Source: Candidatus Nanopelagicaceae bacterium (GTDB taxonomy: Bacteria; Actinomycetota; Actinomycetes; Nanopelagicales; Nanopelagicaceae). Taken from it: 49,447 nucleotides of DNA. The notes beneath the pieces were generated by a model. It was not told the origin of the DNA and did no database searches. It worked only from the letters and a program-made list of their open reading frames with translations. The stretch's first letter is position 1, and the number at the start of each line of letters is the position of its first letter. A program made the translations under genes and the position numbers. This document shows, piece after piece, positions 1 to 8,890 of the stretch. The stretch is from contig VERH01000005.1 in the NCBI GenBank assembly GCA_018882735.1, positions 1 to 49,447 on the forward strand, written 5' to 3'.

Positions 1-333
1 GCCATGGCTACCGGCCAAGCAGCCGGAGTAGCACTACTCCTAGCAGCAAAGAGTGGCTTGCCCATCGCATTACACACTCCTACAGAAGTAAAGGCAGCAG
101 TCACCGGATCCGGTCGAGCTGATAAAGCCCAAGTCGCCCAGATGGTTGTCAAAATTCTTGGATTGAAAGAGGCGCCAAAACCAGTCGACACTACCGATGC
201 GCTGGCCCTTGCAATCTGCCATCATTGGCGTGGTTCATCTTCAGAGTTTCTTGCAAGCGCAGCGAAGAAGGAGCGAGCCCGGTTGGGAAAGCTAAAGGAA
301 GCGAATTTGCGAAAAAGTCGGAGTAGAAATTGA
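1..333 (+). CDS. ruvC: Holliday junction resolvase RuvC, C-terminal part (5' end outside window)
   Basis: RuvC is the dimeric endonuclease that cuts four-way DNA junctions during recombinational repair, working with RuvAB. The window opens inside the gene, so about the first third is missing; the frame is open from base 1. The visible 110 residues match the RuvC C-terminal half: a glycine/alanine-rich helix, then GRADKAQV, then DTTDALALAICHHW, which carries the last two acidic metal-binding residues of the RNase H-like active site. A short Lys/Arg-rich tail follows. Its stop overlaps the ruvA start in a TTGA junction, giving the classical ruvC-ruvA-ruvB operon. The identification is secure from sequence and context; the start cannot be seen. 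Confidence 0.95.
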   Translation, partial: AMATGQAAGVALLLAAKSGLPIALHTPTEVKAAVTGSGRADKAQVAQMVVKILGLKEAPKPVDTTDALALAICHHWRGSSSEFLASAAKKERARLGKLKEANLRKSRSRN

Positions 334-923
334 TAGCTCAAATTTCAGGTCGAATTCTTGAGGTGCGCCTCACCTCTGTCGTGGTGAGCGTTTCCGGGAT
401 GGGATACGAGATAAATGTTGCCCCCGAAATCACGAGTAGAGCGAGAGTAGGGGAAGAGATTGAGCTCTTCACCTCACTTGTAGTCAGAGAAGATTCATGG
501 AAACTCTTTGGATACAAGGACGCCTCGGCAAGAAATCTCTTTGAAGAATTACAGAGCGTGACCGGCATTGGTCCAAAAGTCGCGCACTCATTATTAAATG
601 CCTTTTCACCGGAAGAACTTCAGAGCATCATCGGAAGTGGAGACCAATCAGCGCTTGAACAGGTTCCGGGAATTGGTAAGAAAGTCGCTTCAAGAATTAT
701 CTTGGAACTACGAGAGCGTTATAACACCGGCAAATCAAAGGGAACAACAAGTGGGCGTTGGAGAGATTCATTGATGGATGCCCTCACTTCGCTTGGCTAT
801 TCAACAAAGGATGCCGAGCGTAGTATCGAGCAGACGCTAAAGAGTTTGGATGTTGATCCAGCATCGGTCGAGTTATCAGAATTGCTTCGAAGGACTCTTG
901 CGAATTCACGGAATTCACGATGA
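330..923 (+). CDS. ruvA: Holliday junction branch-migration subunit RuvA
   Basis: RuvA binds the four-way junction as a tetramer and loads the RuvB motor. The 197-residue product has the usual family length and order: an N-terminal OB-fold starting MIAQISGRI, two helix-hairpin-helix motifs (VTGIGPKVA at residues 77-85 and VPGIGKKVA at 112-120), and a C-terminal helical domain (about 145-192) that contacts RuvB. The start is a TTG that overlaps the ruvC stop (TTGA). This is chosen because the N-terminus then matches the family exactly, and translational coupling explains the weak codon. The stop overlaps the ruvB ATG in the same way. Confidence 0.97.
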   Translation: MIAQISGRILEVRLTSVVVSVSGMGYEINVAPEITSRARVGEEIELFTSLVVREDSWKLFGYKDASARNLFEELQSVTGIGPKVAHSLLNAFSPEELQSIIGSGDQSALEQVPGIGKKVASRIILELRERYNTGKSKGTTSGRWRDSLMDALTSLGYSTKDAERSIEQTLKSLDVDPASVELSELLRRTLANSRNSR

Positions 924-1960
924 CAGAGCCAGACTTCCTCGATGAGAATTTGAGCGCGGAGGAATTCTCTGCCGAACAGGCGCTACGACCACAGGATTTA
1001 TCTGAATTTATCGGACAGCATCGAGTCCGTGAACAAGTAAGTCTCCTTCTCAGAGCTGCGCGAGAAAGGGGAGCGCCCGCAGATCACATCCTGCTTTCTG
1101 GGCCTCCCGGTTTAGGAAAGACAACTCTGGCAATGATTGTTGCCCAAGAAATGGGAGCTCCGATACGAGTAACAAGTGGCCCTGCTATTACACATGCCGG
1201 GGATTTAGCATCCATCCTCTCGTCACTTGTTGAAGGGGAGATTCTCTTTTTAGATGAGATTCATCGACTTGCACGGCCAGCCGAGGAGATGCTCTACATG
1301 GCGATGGAAGATTTTCGCGTTGATGTTGTTGTTGGAAAGGGGCCGGGAGCAACTGCAATCCCTTTATCTCTTCCGCACTTCACACTTGTTGGTGCAACTA
1401 CTAGGGCGGGACTTCTTCCCGCTCCGTTGCGCGATCGTTTTGGATTTACCGCCCATCTTGATTACTACGAATCTGACGAAATCGAATTGATTGTTAAGCG
1501 AAGTGCTTCATTACTCGGTGTAAGTATTGATGAACCGGCGGTAAGCGAATTAGGTAAACGCTCACGAGGCACTCCGAGAATTGCTAATCGATTACTTCGA
1601 AGAGTACGAGACTATGCCCAAGTACATGGCGATGGAACAGTCTCTGGCGCCATGACTTTAAGCGCGCTTGATATTTATGAAGTAGATCAAAAAGGTTTGG
1701 ACCGATTGGATTTAGCAATTTTAAGAGCGTTGATTGAGCAATTTGCTGGCGGACCTGTTGGTTTAAACACCCTCGCCATGGCTGTTGGAGAAGAGCGAGA
1801 AACTGTTGAATCCATGGCTGAACCATTTCTGGTTCGATCAGGTTTTATGGTTCGCTCACCAAGGGGGCGAGCGGCCACAGCGCTTGCTTGGAAACACCTC
1901 GGTAAATCTCCGCCACCCCAAAGCCCGGGGCTTTTCGACAGCGAAGAATTAGAAAAGTAG
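920..1960 (+). CDS. ruvB: Holliday junction branch-migration ATPase RuvB
   Basis: RuvB is the AAA+ hexameric motor that drives branch migration with RuvA. In the 346 residues the Walker A motif GPPGLGKT lies at 61-68, Walker B LFLDEIH ends near 115, sensor 1 GATTRAG is at 158-164, and the arginine-finger region DRFG is near 172. The C-terminal winged-helix domain follows, ending in a short acidic tail. The ATG overlaps the ruvA stop by four bases (ATGA). In many actinobacteria yajC follows; here only 11 bases separate ruvB from secD, so yajC is not in its usual place. The TAG stop codon forms the first half of a possible -10 box for secD. Confidence 0.98.
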   Translation: MTEPDFLDENLSAEEFSAEQALRPQDLSEFIGQHRVREQVSLLLRAARERGAPADHILLSGPPGLGKTTLAMIVAQEMGAPIRVTSGPAITHAGDLASILSSLVEGEILFLDEIHRLARPAEEMLYMAMEDFRVDVVVGKGPGATAIPLSLPHFTLVGATTRAGLLPAPLRDRFGFTAHLDYYESDEIELIVKRSASLLGVSIDEPAVSELGKRSRGTPRIANRLLRRVRDYAQVHGDGTVSGAMTLSALDIYEVDQKGLDRLDLAILRALIEQFAGGPVGLNTLAMAVGEERETVESMAEPFLVRSGFMVRSPRGRAATALAWKHLGKSPPPQSPGLFDSEELEK

Positions 1961-1963
1961 ACT
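1958..1963 (+). promoter_or_regulatory. Possible leaderless -10 element for secD
   Basis: TAGACT begins with the ruvB stop codon and ends 8 bases before the secD ATG. No Shine-Dalgarno sequence is present in the 11-base gap. The spacing is longer than the 6-7 bases seen at other heads in this window; the overlapping GACTCT (1960-1965) would give 6. No -35 box is recognisable. This is inference from the pattern shared with other starts here. Confidence 0.35.
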
Positions 1964-1971
1964 CTCGCCCC

Positions 1972-3504
1972 ATGTCCTACGGAACCCCCCAGCGCACTTC
2001 TGGCGATGCCAAAAAAGCGCGCCCAGGCAGAACCCTCTTCATAACTCTCCTTCTTACAGCGATACTCGGTGGGGTTGCACTCTCACTAGGAGCTACTTCA
2101 ATCAATCTTGGTCTGGATCTTCGCGGCGGAACAAGCGTGACCCTCCAGCCCAGAATTCAGGATGGGGATACTGGTCAAGTCACGCCTGAGGCTATTAACC
2201 AGGCGGTATCAATCATTCGTCAGCGCGTAGATTCATTGGGCGTTGCTGAGAGCGAAGTAACCGCAGAAGGAACCGGAACAAATCGCCAGATCGTTATTGC
2301 GGTACCAGGGGAGACAGGTAGACGTATTGTTGATTTAGTTGGCCAGACCGCGGAGTTACGTTTCCGCCAAGTTTTAGTTGAGGCGGGATCAGTTCCGACT
2401 CCTAACGATGGCGAATTGCTTGCCGGATTAAATATCTCAGCTGAAGAGCAAGCTCGATTTACCGCTCTAGATTGCACAGCTTTTGATTCAAACGCTACGG
2501 TTGATCAACCGGAATCGGTTCTCGTGACTTGCGATCGCAATGGCGTAGCAAGGTACGTCTTGGCACCAGCCGTTGTAATAGGTCGGGATGTAAGTGGCGC
2601 TACCGCCGCTATTGATCCACAAAGCCTAAGTGGTTGGTTTGTTTCGCTTGACTTTACTGGCGATGGTACTAAGAAATTTGGAGAGCTAACTCAAAGTGTT
2701 GTAAATCTTCCAGCTCCACAGAATCAAGTAGCAATTGTTCTCGACGGAGTCGTTGTTTCGGCCCCGCGAATCAACGAAGCAATCTTGGGTGGACAGGCTC
2801 AAATCACAGGATCGTTCTCTCAGGTTGAAGCACAGGATTTGGCTAATGTCCTCAAGTACGGTTCTCTACCGCTGGCTTTTGATCGCGGCGAAGTACAGCA
2901 AGTTTCACCAACTCTAGGCGGCGATCAACTCCGCGCTGGATTATTGGCTGGCGGACTCGGATTGCTCCTGGTGATTCTTTATTCAATTCTCTACTACAGA
3001 GCGCTCTCGCTTGTCGTTATTGGCTCCCTCGCGTTGGCTGCGGCGCACGTGTTACTCAGTCTTGCTCTTTTGACAGAAACCGTGGGTTACACGCTCACGC
3101 TCGCTGGAATTGCCGGAACGATTGTTGCAATCGGAGTAACAGCCGACTCATTTATTGTTTATTTTGAACGTATCAAAGATGAGATCCGAGAAGGCAAACC
3201 GCTTCGCGTAGCAGTAGAAACGGGTTGGCAGCGCGCACGGCGAACTATCGTGGTGGCTGACTTGGTATCTGGAATCTCGGCAATCGTTCTTTATGTGGTC
3301 TCGGTAGGAAGCGTCCGCGGGTTTGCTTTCACGCTAGGGCTTACAACGATTATCGACTTGATAATCATCTTCTTCTTTACCAAGCCGTTAGTCTCTCTAT
3401 TGGCGAAATCAAATTACTTCCAGAAGGGTTCGAAATATTCGGGCGTCTCTTCAAAGAGCGTTGGCATTGTCAAAGAAGCTATTACGGCGGAGGTTAAGTC
3501 ATGA
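1972..3504 (+). CDS. secD: Protein translocase subunit SecD
   Basis: SecD pairs with SecF in the membrane and uses the proton gradient to pull secreted proteins out of the SecYEG channel. The 510-residue protein has a first membrane segment at about residues 21-41, the hallmark LGLDLRGG at 46-53, a large extracytoplasmic P1-type region, and five more membrane helices in the C-terminal third (about 322-490). These contain the conserved AGTIVAIGVTADSFIVYFERIKDE-like helix-4 region. Length is somewhat shorter than in high-GC actinobacteria, mostly at the tail. It overlaps secF by ATGA, so the two are co-translated. yajC is missing between ruvB and secD. Confidence 0.97.
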   Translation: MSYGTPQRTSGDAKKARPGRTLFITLLLTAILGGVALSLGATSINLGLDLRGGTSVTLQPRIQDGDTGQVTPEAINQAVSIIRQRVDSLGVAESEVTAEGTGTNRQIVIAVPGETGRRIVDLVGQTAELRFRQVLVEAGSVPTPNDGELLAGLNISAEEQARFTALDCTAFDSNATVDQPESVLVTCDRNGVARYVLAPAVVIGRDVSGATAAIDPQSLSGWFVSLDFTGDGTKKFGELTQSVVNLPAPQNQVAIVLDGVVVSAPRINEAILGGQAQITGSFSQVEAQDLANVLKYGSLPLAFDRGEVQQVSPTLGGDQLRAGLLAGGLGLLLVILYSILYYRALSLVVIGSLALAAAHVLLSLALLTETVGYTLTLAGIAGTIVAIGVTADSFIVYFERIKDEIREGKPLRVAVETGWQRARRTIVVADLVSGISAIVLYVVSVGSVRGFAFTLGLTTIIDLIIIFFFTKPLVSLLAKSNYFQKGSKYSGVSSKSVGIVKEAITAEVKS

Positions 3505-4523
3505 GATTTAGTGGACTAGGTGGTCGACTCTATCGAGGCGAAACTTCACTCGAAATCATCGCTGGCCGCAAAAAGTGGTATCTACTCTCCACGGTCTTTA
3601 TCTTGTTGTCGATGTTTGCTCTAGGCGTAAGGGGAGTTGAGCTCTCCATTGAATTCAAGGGCGGCTCGTCATTTACCGTCACTGCTCCAAATGGAACTAT
3701 AGATCAAGCAAGGTCGGCGGTAGAGCGGACCGGATATACCGACGAGCTGCGCATTCAAACAATCGGTGAGAATAAGATCAGAATTCAAACTGGTGTTATT
3801 GAACAGTCGCTATCTAATTCGATTCAAGATTCACTTGCCGCACAATTCGGCGTCACAGTGGAATCGATTGATACTCAAAATGTTGGTCCTTCTTGGGGTG
3901 AGGAGATCTCCCGAAAAGCGTTACAAGGATTGATTGCATTCCTTGTGATCATCATGATCTATCTGGCACTGACCTTTGAACCGAAGATGGCACTTGCTGC
4001 GATTGTTGCTCTAATTCATGATGTTTTCATTACCGTTGGAATCTATGCGCTCGTGGGCTTCGAGGTATCGCCTTCTACCGTAATTGGATTCTTAACTATT
4101 CTGGGGTATTCCCTTTACGACACTGTGGTCGTCTTCGACAAAGTTAGGGAGAACACAAGGGCAATTACCGCAACTGGTCGTTACACCTACGCTCAGGCCA
4201 CAAATCTTGCAGTTAACCAGACCATCGTACGTTCCCTAAATACATCTTTAATTGCGCTTCTTCCTGTTGCGGCGATTCTCTTTGTAGGAGCTGGGCTACT
4301 TGGAGCCGGAACTCTAAAGGATCTCTCACTCGCACTCTTTATCGGGCTAATCGCCGGAACTTATTCTTCGATATTCATTGCCTCTCCCGTCTTGGTGCAA
4401 CTACGCGAGCGCGAACCCGCGATTAAAGCGCTAAATCAACGAGTTCTAGCCAGAGGCGGCGGCTCTGCGACACCAAGTCAGAGAATCCAGAATCGACGCG
4501 ATAAGCGGAAAAAGCGCAACTAG
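3501..4523 (+). CDS. secF: Protein translocase subunit SecF
   Basis: SecF is the partner of SecD in the SecDF export motor. The 340-residue protein has an N-terminal membrane helix (about residues 27-45), the signature region GVELSIEFKGGSSFTV just after it, a small periplasmic-side domain (to about 135), and five further membrane helices. These include the STVIGFLTILGYSLYDTVVVFDKVREN region typical of the family. The tail after residue 310 is basic. The ATG lies within the secD stop (ATGA). Fourteen bases later the (p)ppGpp enzyme begins; in many actinobacteria apt sits between secF and rel, and here it does not. Confidence 0.97.
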   Translation: MRFSGLGGRLYRGETSLEIIAGRKKWYLLSTVFILLSMFALGVRGVELSIEFKGGSSFTVTAPNGTIDQARSAVERTGYTDELRIQTIGENKIRIQTGVIEQSLSNSIQDSLAAQFGVTVESIDTQNVGPSWGEEISRKALQGLIAFLVIIMIYLALTFEPKMALAAIVALIHDVFITVGIYALVGFEVSPSTVIGFLTILGYSLYDTVVVFDKVRENTRAITATGRYTYAQATNLAVNQTIVRSLNTSLIALLPVAAILFVGAGLLGAGTLKDLSLALFIGLIAGTYSSIFIASPVLVQLREREPAIKALNQRVLARGGGSATPSQRIQNRRDKRKKRN

Positions 4524-4525
4524 CG

Positions 4526-4531
4526 GATAAT
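4526..4531 (+). promoter_or_regulatory. Putative leaderless -10 element for rel
   Basis: GATAAT lies in the 14-base gap after secF and ends exactly 6 bases before the ATG of rel, so transcription could start at the A of the start codon. No Shine-Dalgarno sequence is present. The -35 region would lie inside secF and shows no clear match. An rel-specific leaderless promoter is inferred. Confidence 0.55.
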
Positions 4532-4537
4532 CGGCGC

Positions 4538-6706
4538 ATGAGCGCGCTACTTGCACCAGTTGCAGAGCGGGTCCGTCATGCCAACCCTGATGCTGACATC
4601 GCAGTTATCGAACGCGCTTTTCAGCGCGCTGAGGAAGCTCATGAGGGGCAACTAAGAAAGAGCGGTGCTCCATATATAACGCACCCCGTTGCCGTTGCTG
4701 AAATTCTTGCTGATCTAGGTCTAGATCCAAGCACGATAGCAGCAGCGCTTCTTCATGACACAGTCGAGGACACTCCATATTCAGCCGAACTTCTTCGCAA
4801 AGAATTTGGCGAGGAGATTGCAAATCTCGTTGATGGCGTAACCAAACTTGATCGCCTTACATATGGTCCAACCGCTGAAGCAGAAACTGTCCGCAAGATG
4901 GTTGTGGCAATGGCCAAAGACATCCGCGTTCTAGTCATCAAGTTGGCAGATCGTCTTCACAATGCGCGCACCTGGCAGTACGTTTCACCAGAGAGCTCAG
5001 CTCGGAAAGCGCGCGAAACCCTAGATATATATGCGCCGCTAGCGCACCGGTTAGGCATGAATGCAGTCAAGTGGGAGCTCGAAGATTTGTCATTCAAATT
5101 CTTAGAGCCGAAGAAGTTTGAAGAGATTGAACGGCTCGTCGCAGAGCGATCACCTTCGCGTGAGAAGCTTACAAACGAGGTTATCAAGGCGGTTGAGCAA
5201 GATTTAAATTCAGAGGGAATTACTGCAAAAGTTACTGGAAGACAGAAACATCTTTTCAGCGTCTACCAAAAGATGGTAGTCCGCGGAAGAGAGTTCAATG
5301 ATATTTATGACCTCGTTGGAATTCGAGTCTTAGTGAATGACGTGCGCGATTGTTATGCGGTATTGGGCGCTATTCACGCCCGCTGGAGTCCAGTCCCGGG
5401 AAGATTCAAGGATTACATAGCGATGCCTAAATTCAATCTCTATCAATCACTACACACCACCGTCATTGGGCCGACTGGAAAAGCTGTAGAGATTCAGATA
5501 CGCACCCATGAAATGCATCGTCGAGCTGAGTACGGTATTGCTGCGCATTGGAAGTACAAGCAAGGACAGAAGTCGGGGGTAGATACTCCGGATGTTTTAT
5601 GGCTCAAGCAACTCCATGAGTGGCAGCAAGAAACTACCGATGTAGCGGAATTTCTTGATGCTCTTCGATTCGATTTAAGAACTCCTGAGGTCTTCGTTTT
5701 TACTCCCAAGGGCAGCGTAATCGCACTTCCACAAGGCTCTACTCCAGTTGATTTTGCATACGCCGTCCATACCGAGGTTGGGAATAAGTGCGTCGGTGCC
5801 AAAGTAAACGGGAAGCTCGTCTCACTTGAAGCCCCGCTAGCAAATGGTGATGTCATTGAAGTGGTCACAAATAAGGGGGATAACGCCGCCCCAAGTAGAG
5901 ATTGGTTGAACTTTGTTAAATCTCAACGAGCGCGTTCCAAGATCAAAGCTTGGTTTACTCGCGAACGGCGCGAAGAAGCAATCGACGCAGGCAAGGAGTC
6001 CATTGCACGACAGATGCGAAAAGCCGGACTTCCTATCCAAAAGATTCTTGCCGGACAGACGCTCTTACAACTGGCGCATGATCTTAATTATCCGGATATA
6101 GAGAGTCTTTACGCCGCGGTCGGAGACGGTCATATCTCATCCTCCTCCGTAGTTGAGAAATTGATCGCTTCGATTGGGACTGAAGAAACTCATGAGACTC
6201 CTTTGACAGAGATGCTTACTTCAGGCGCTTCTCCAAGAATCGCAAGACGGAGCGCATCTGGAGTAAATGTTGAAGGCGTCGATGATGTACTGATAAAGCT
6301 TGCTCGATGCTGTACGCCCGTTCCCGGTGATCCAATCGCTGGATTCATAACGCGGGGCAGTGGCGTGAGCATCCACAGAAGTGACTGTGTAAATGTTGCA
6401 GATTTGAAATTCCACCAAGGCGACCGGATCGTGAAAGTCTCATGGGATCCCGGTGCAAAAACCATCTTCTTAGTCAATATTCAAATAGAGGCGCTTGATC
6501 GAGCACGACTTCTTTCTGACATCACAAGAGCGCTCTCTGACCAAGAGGTAAATATCTTGCATGCGGCTGTAAATACGACCAAGGATCAAACAGCAATCTC
6601 TCGATTTACCTTTGAGATGGCAGATGCTTCACATCTAGATGTTGTCCTCGCCTCAATTCGAAAAATTGATGGCGTTTACGATGTCTATCGAATAACAAAC
6701 AACTAG
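4538..6706 (+). CDS. rel: Bifunctional (p)ppGpp synthetase/hydrolase Rel
   Basis: Rel makes and degrades the stringent-response alarmone (p)ppGpp on the ribosome and in the cytosol. The 722 residues carry the full long-RSH order. The HD hydrolase domain has H49, HD at 73-74 and ED at 77-78, all intact, so hydrolysis is expected. In the synthetase domain RFKD is at 289-292 and YQSLHTTV at 302-309, followed by EIQIRT. A TGS domain lies near 383-445, a Cys-containing zinc-finger/helical region (ARCCTPVPGD) near 588, and a C-terminal ACT domain in the last 75 residues. RXKD rather than EXDD indicates a bifunctional, magnesium-type enzyme. Its stop shares CTAG with the convergent gene downstream. 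Confidence 0.97.
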   Translation: MSALLAPVAERVRHANPDADIAVIERAFQRAEEAHEGQLRKSGAPYITHPVAVAEILADLGLDPSTIAAALLHDTVEDTPYSAELLRKEFGEEIANLVDGVTKLDRLTYGPTAEAETVRKMVVAMAKDIRVLVIKLADRLHNARTWQYVSPESSARKARETLDIYAPLAHRLGMNAVKWELEDLSFKFLEPKKFEEIERLVAERSPSREKLTNEVIKAVEQDLNSEGITAKVTGRQKHLFSVYQKMVVRGREFNDIYDLVGIRVLVNDVRDCYAVLGAIHARWSPVPGRFKDYIAMPKFNLYQSLHTTVIGPTGKAVEIQIRTHEMHRRAEYGIAAHWKYKQGQKSGVDTPDVLWLKQLHEWQQETTDVAEFLDALRFDLRTPEVFVFTPKGSVIALPQGSTPVDFAYAVHTEVGNKCVGAKVNGKLVSLEAPLANGDVIEVVTNKGDNAAPSRDWLNFVKSQRARSKIKAWFTRERREEAIDAGKESIARQMRKAGLPIQKILAGQTLLQLAHDLNYPDIESLYAAVGDGHISSSSVVEKLIASIGTEETHETPLTEMLTSGASPRIARRSASGVNVEGVDDVLIKLARCCTPVPGDPIAGFITRGSGVSIHRSDCVNVADLKFHQGDRIVKVSWDPGAKTIFLVNIQIEALDRARLLSDITRALSDQEVNILHAAVNTTKDQTAISRFTFEMADASHLDVVLASIRKIDGVYDVYRITNN

Positions 6707-8001
6707 GAGCTGAACTCAGCCAATCCTCGTTGAGCTTCGGCTAACCAGATCGACCTGGCTGAGGCAGCTTCGCGAAGATCGGCAGCTTTACGAGAATCGC
6801 CCGCGGCTTCGGCGCGCGCCGCCTTTGCTTCATAATCCGCGACGGCAGTAATTAATTGGTTTACAACCTCCATGGCACGAGACTTTGCGCCTGGATCGGT
6901 GCGTCGCCATTGCTCTTGCTCAGCCTCTTTCAAGCTCAGTTCTACATTCTCAATCTTTCGATCGAGTTGGGCTTTCTTGTTTCGCTCAACCATTCCAGCC
7001 TTTGCGTACTTGGATTTGAGATCACGGAACTTGCGTTTCGCATCATCAAGATTTGAGATAGGAAGCAACGCTTCGATCTCAGCAACCAGCGCCTCCTTCT
7101 TCACCAGGTTCTCAGCAAAGGATTCAGATCGCTTCTCTAGATCTGAGCTCTTTGCTGCGAAGAAAGTGTCTTGAGCCGATTTAAACCTATCCCAGAGTTT
7201 CGCATCCTCATTCTTTTTGCCGCGACCGGAGGCCTTCCATTGATCCATAAGCGCCTTGTATCGACGGGCTGTAGCCACCCAATCAGTTGAATTGGCGAGC
7301 GCTTCAGCCTCTTGGACAATCTTCTCTTTAACGCTCTTTACTTCGTTCTGTTTCTTTGAGAGTGAGGCGAAGTGGGTTCGTCGTTTCTTATCAAAGTGAT
7401 TACGGGCGGCCGAGAAGCGCTTCCAGAGTTCGGTATCCGATTTCTTATCAAGACGAGGCGCCTTCTTCCACTCCTCTAGCAAATCCTTTAACCGATCACC
7501 AGTCACCTTCCATTGCTCAGAATCCTTTAATGATTCTGCCTCGATGACAATCTTCTCTTTACCTTCCAGCGCCGCAGCGCGCTTTGCAGCTTTCGCTTCG
7601 AGTTCTGATTGACGTTTCGCTTCGTATGCCGAGCGGTGTTCATCAATAAGAGATGGAATTTGCTCTAAAGAAGACTTAAGGGCGGCGATATTTCCAACGC
7701 CATTGAGGTGTTCAACCTGGTTTCTCAACTTGTTTACCGCTTGTAGTGCGCTATCGGGCACCATCGCTCCAGAAACAATGCGAGCGGCAAGGAGCGCTAC
7801 CTCGGCGGCTACTACTTCAAATTTACGTACGAAATATGCGAGAGCTTCTTCTGAAGTTTTACCAGGGTAAGAACCGACAACCCGCTCGCCTTCAGGGGTT
7901 TGTACATAAACCATTCCTGCTTCATCGACGCGACCATATTTTGCAGGATCTCCGATTAAAGCGGCGGCGGCGGAATTGATTGGTAAATCTTGAGTGCTCA
8001 T
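6703..8001 (-). CDS. DUF349 domain protein
   Basis: This is a 432-residue soluble, strongly helical and charged protein with at least three successive DUF349-type repeats (roughly residues 150-215, 220-290 and 295-370). Each is recognisable by a W-x-x-x-x-x-x-x-L-x-x-x-W pattern followed by LW-x-RF and a Lys-rich helix. The N-terminal 130 residues look like a separate cap. No catalytic motif is visible and I do not know the function. The gene is widely found beside rel in actinobacteria, and that position is kept here. It is convergent with rel and both stop codons come from one CTAG. GTGAGG lies ahead of the ATG. Confidence 0.85.
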   Translation of the reverse strand: MSTQDLPINSAAAALIGDPAKYGRVDEAGMVYVQTPEGERVVGSYPGKTSEEALAYFVRKFEVVAAEVALLAARIVSGAMVPDSALQAVNKLRNQVEHLNGVGNIAALKSSLEQIPSLIDEHRSAYEAKRQSELEAKAAKRAAALEGKEKIVIEAESLKDSEQWKVTGDRLKDLLEEWKKAPRLDKKSDTELWKRFSAARNHFDKKRRTHFASLSKKQNEVKSVKEKIVQEAEALANSTDWVATARRYKALMDQWKASGRGKKNEDAKLWDRFKSAQDTFFAAKSSDLEKRSESFAENLVKKEALVAEIEALLPISNLDDAKRKFRDLKSKYAKAGMVERNKKAQLDRKIENVELSLKEAEQEQWRRTDPGAKSRAMEVVNQLITAVADYEAKAARAEAAGDSRKAADLREAASARSIWLAEAQRGLAEFSS

Positions 8002-8188
8002 CGGTTTACTACCTCACTTCTCATTGCGCGGCCATGGGCCGTTGCGGGTTCAGCGGTTTAGAGGGCTCAAGGTACCCCCGGGGGGAGAATCTGTAAAAGG
8101 TGGGCGCGGTTTTCCCGCTCAGAAGCGTAAAAAAGGGAGAATTCGAAGCCGCAAGTTGAGTTCATTTCGGAAGGGTCAGGGGAGAGGT
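8002..8188. other. GC-rich intergenic gap, function unknown (possible structured RNA or divergent control region)
   Basis: This 187-base gap between two divergent genes is the longest non-coding stretch in the window and is richer in G and C than its surroundings. It contains a 5-bp hairpin CGGCC-ATG-GGCCG (about 8029-8041) and the palindrome CCCCCGGGGG (about 8076-8085), plus GCGG/CCGC pairing near 8106-8118. One frame is open through it, but the translation is Arg/Gly-rich with no family resemblance. It does not match tmRNA, RNase P RNA, SRP RNA or a tRNA by eye. In many actinobacteria a cyclophilin gene occupies this place; I see no trace of it. Confidence 0.4.
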
Positions 8189-8890
8189 TTGGGAGTTTTC
8201 GTAGAGCGGGTCGTAGCAGATTTCTTTGGGACCAACTGTTGGATTCTCGCCCCAGGCAAGAACTCGGAATGTTTGATTGTAGATCCTGGTATTGCACTCC
8301 CTGATTTAGTGGGAAAGATAAAAGAGAAGCTTCAAGCTGCAAATTTAAAACCCGTTGCAATACTAATTACTCATGGTCACCTAGACCATCACTTCTCTCT
8401 CTTGCCGTTACAAAGAGATTGTGGAGCGGGAGTTCTGGTACATAAGCTTGATCGCGACTTATTAGAAAAACCAGAGCGCGGAATGGGAGCCCAAGGTCTT
8501 GCGCTAATGGAAGAGTTAGTCAATAAATACGGCGCGCATGAATTTGAGGAGCCGGAAGATGTAACAGAACTCAGCGAGCGTAACGACTTAAGCATCGCTG
8601 GTTTGAAAATCGAAATTGAATCATCTCCGGGGCACACGCCTGGATCGATTATTGCCCGAGTGGAAAACGAGATTCTAATTACGGGAGATACCCTTTTTAA
8701 GGGAGCAATAGGGAGAACCGACCTGCCACGTGGCTCAATCTCCGACATGGAGCGCACTCTCCGTGAGAAAATTGCTACTCAGCCAGGCCATTTAGAAGTT
8801 CTACCTGGCCACGGGGAGAGGACTCGAATGGAGATTGAAATTGCGAGCAATCCTTACATTCAGGCCGCGCTCGAAGGGCGTCTTAGATGA
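8189..8890 (+). CDS. Metallo-beta-lactamase-fold hydrolase (glyoxalase II-like)
   Basis: This soluble hydrolase of about 233 residues has the binuclear-metal signature THGHLDHH (HxHxDH), a later SPGHTPGS histidine, the GDTLF aspartate and a C-terminal PGHGE histidine. The fold is that of glyoxalase II and related thioesterases. The true substrate is unknown. The frame is open further upstream, but homologous sequence begins at VERVVADFFGTNC. The TTG at 8189 preceded by AGGGGAG (8178-8184) is therefore the preferred start. It is followed by hisS with an ATGA overlap, a pairing conserved in actinobacteria. The identification as family member is secure; the start is moderately so. Confidence 0.85.
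   Translation: MGVFVERVVADFFGTNCWILAPGKNSECLIVDPGIALPDLVGKIKEKLQAANLKPVAILITHGHLDHHFSLLPLQRDCGAGVLVHKLDRDLLEKPERGMGAQGLALMEELVNKYGAHEFEEPEDVTELSERNDLSIAGLKIEIESSPGHTPGSIIARVENEILITGDTLFKGAIGRTDLPRGSISDMERTLREKIATQPGHLEVLPGHGERTRMEIEIASNPYIQAALEGRLR

Noticed and set aside
8131-8150. tRNA T-loop-like ATTCGAAG segment in the GC-rich gap
   Set aside because: The flanking bases do not form a T-stem, and no D-arm, anticodon arm or acceptor stem can be built around it on either strand.
7994-8188. N-terminal extension of the metallo-beta-lactamase-fold hydrolase back to 7994
   Set aside because: The extension is Arg/Gly-rich, overlaps the divergent DUF349 start and has no counterpart in the family; TTG at 8189 with AGGGGAG fits better.
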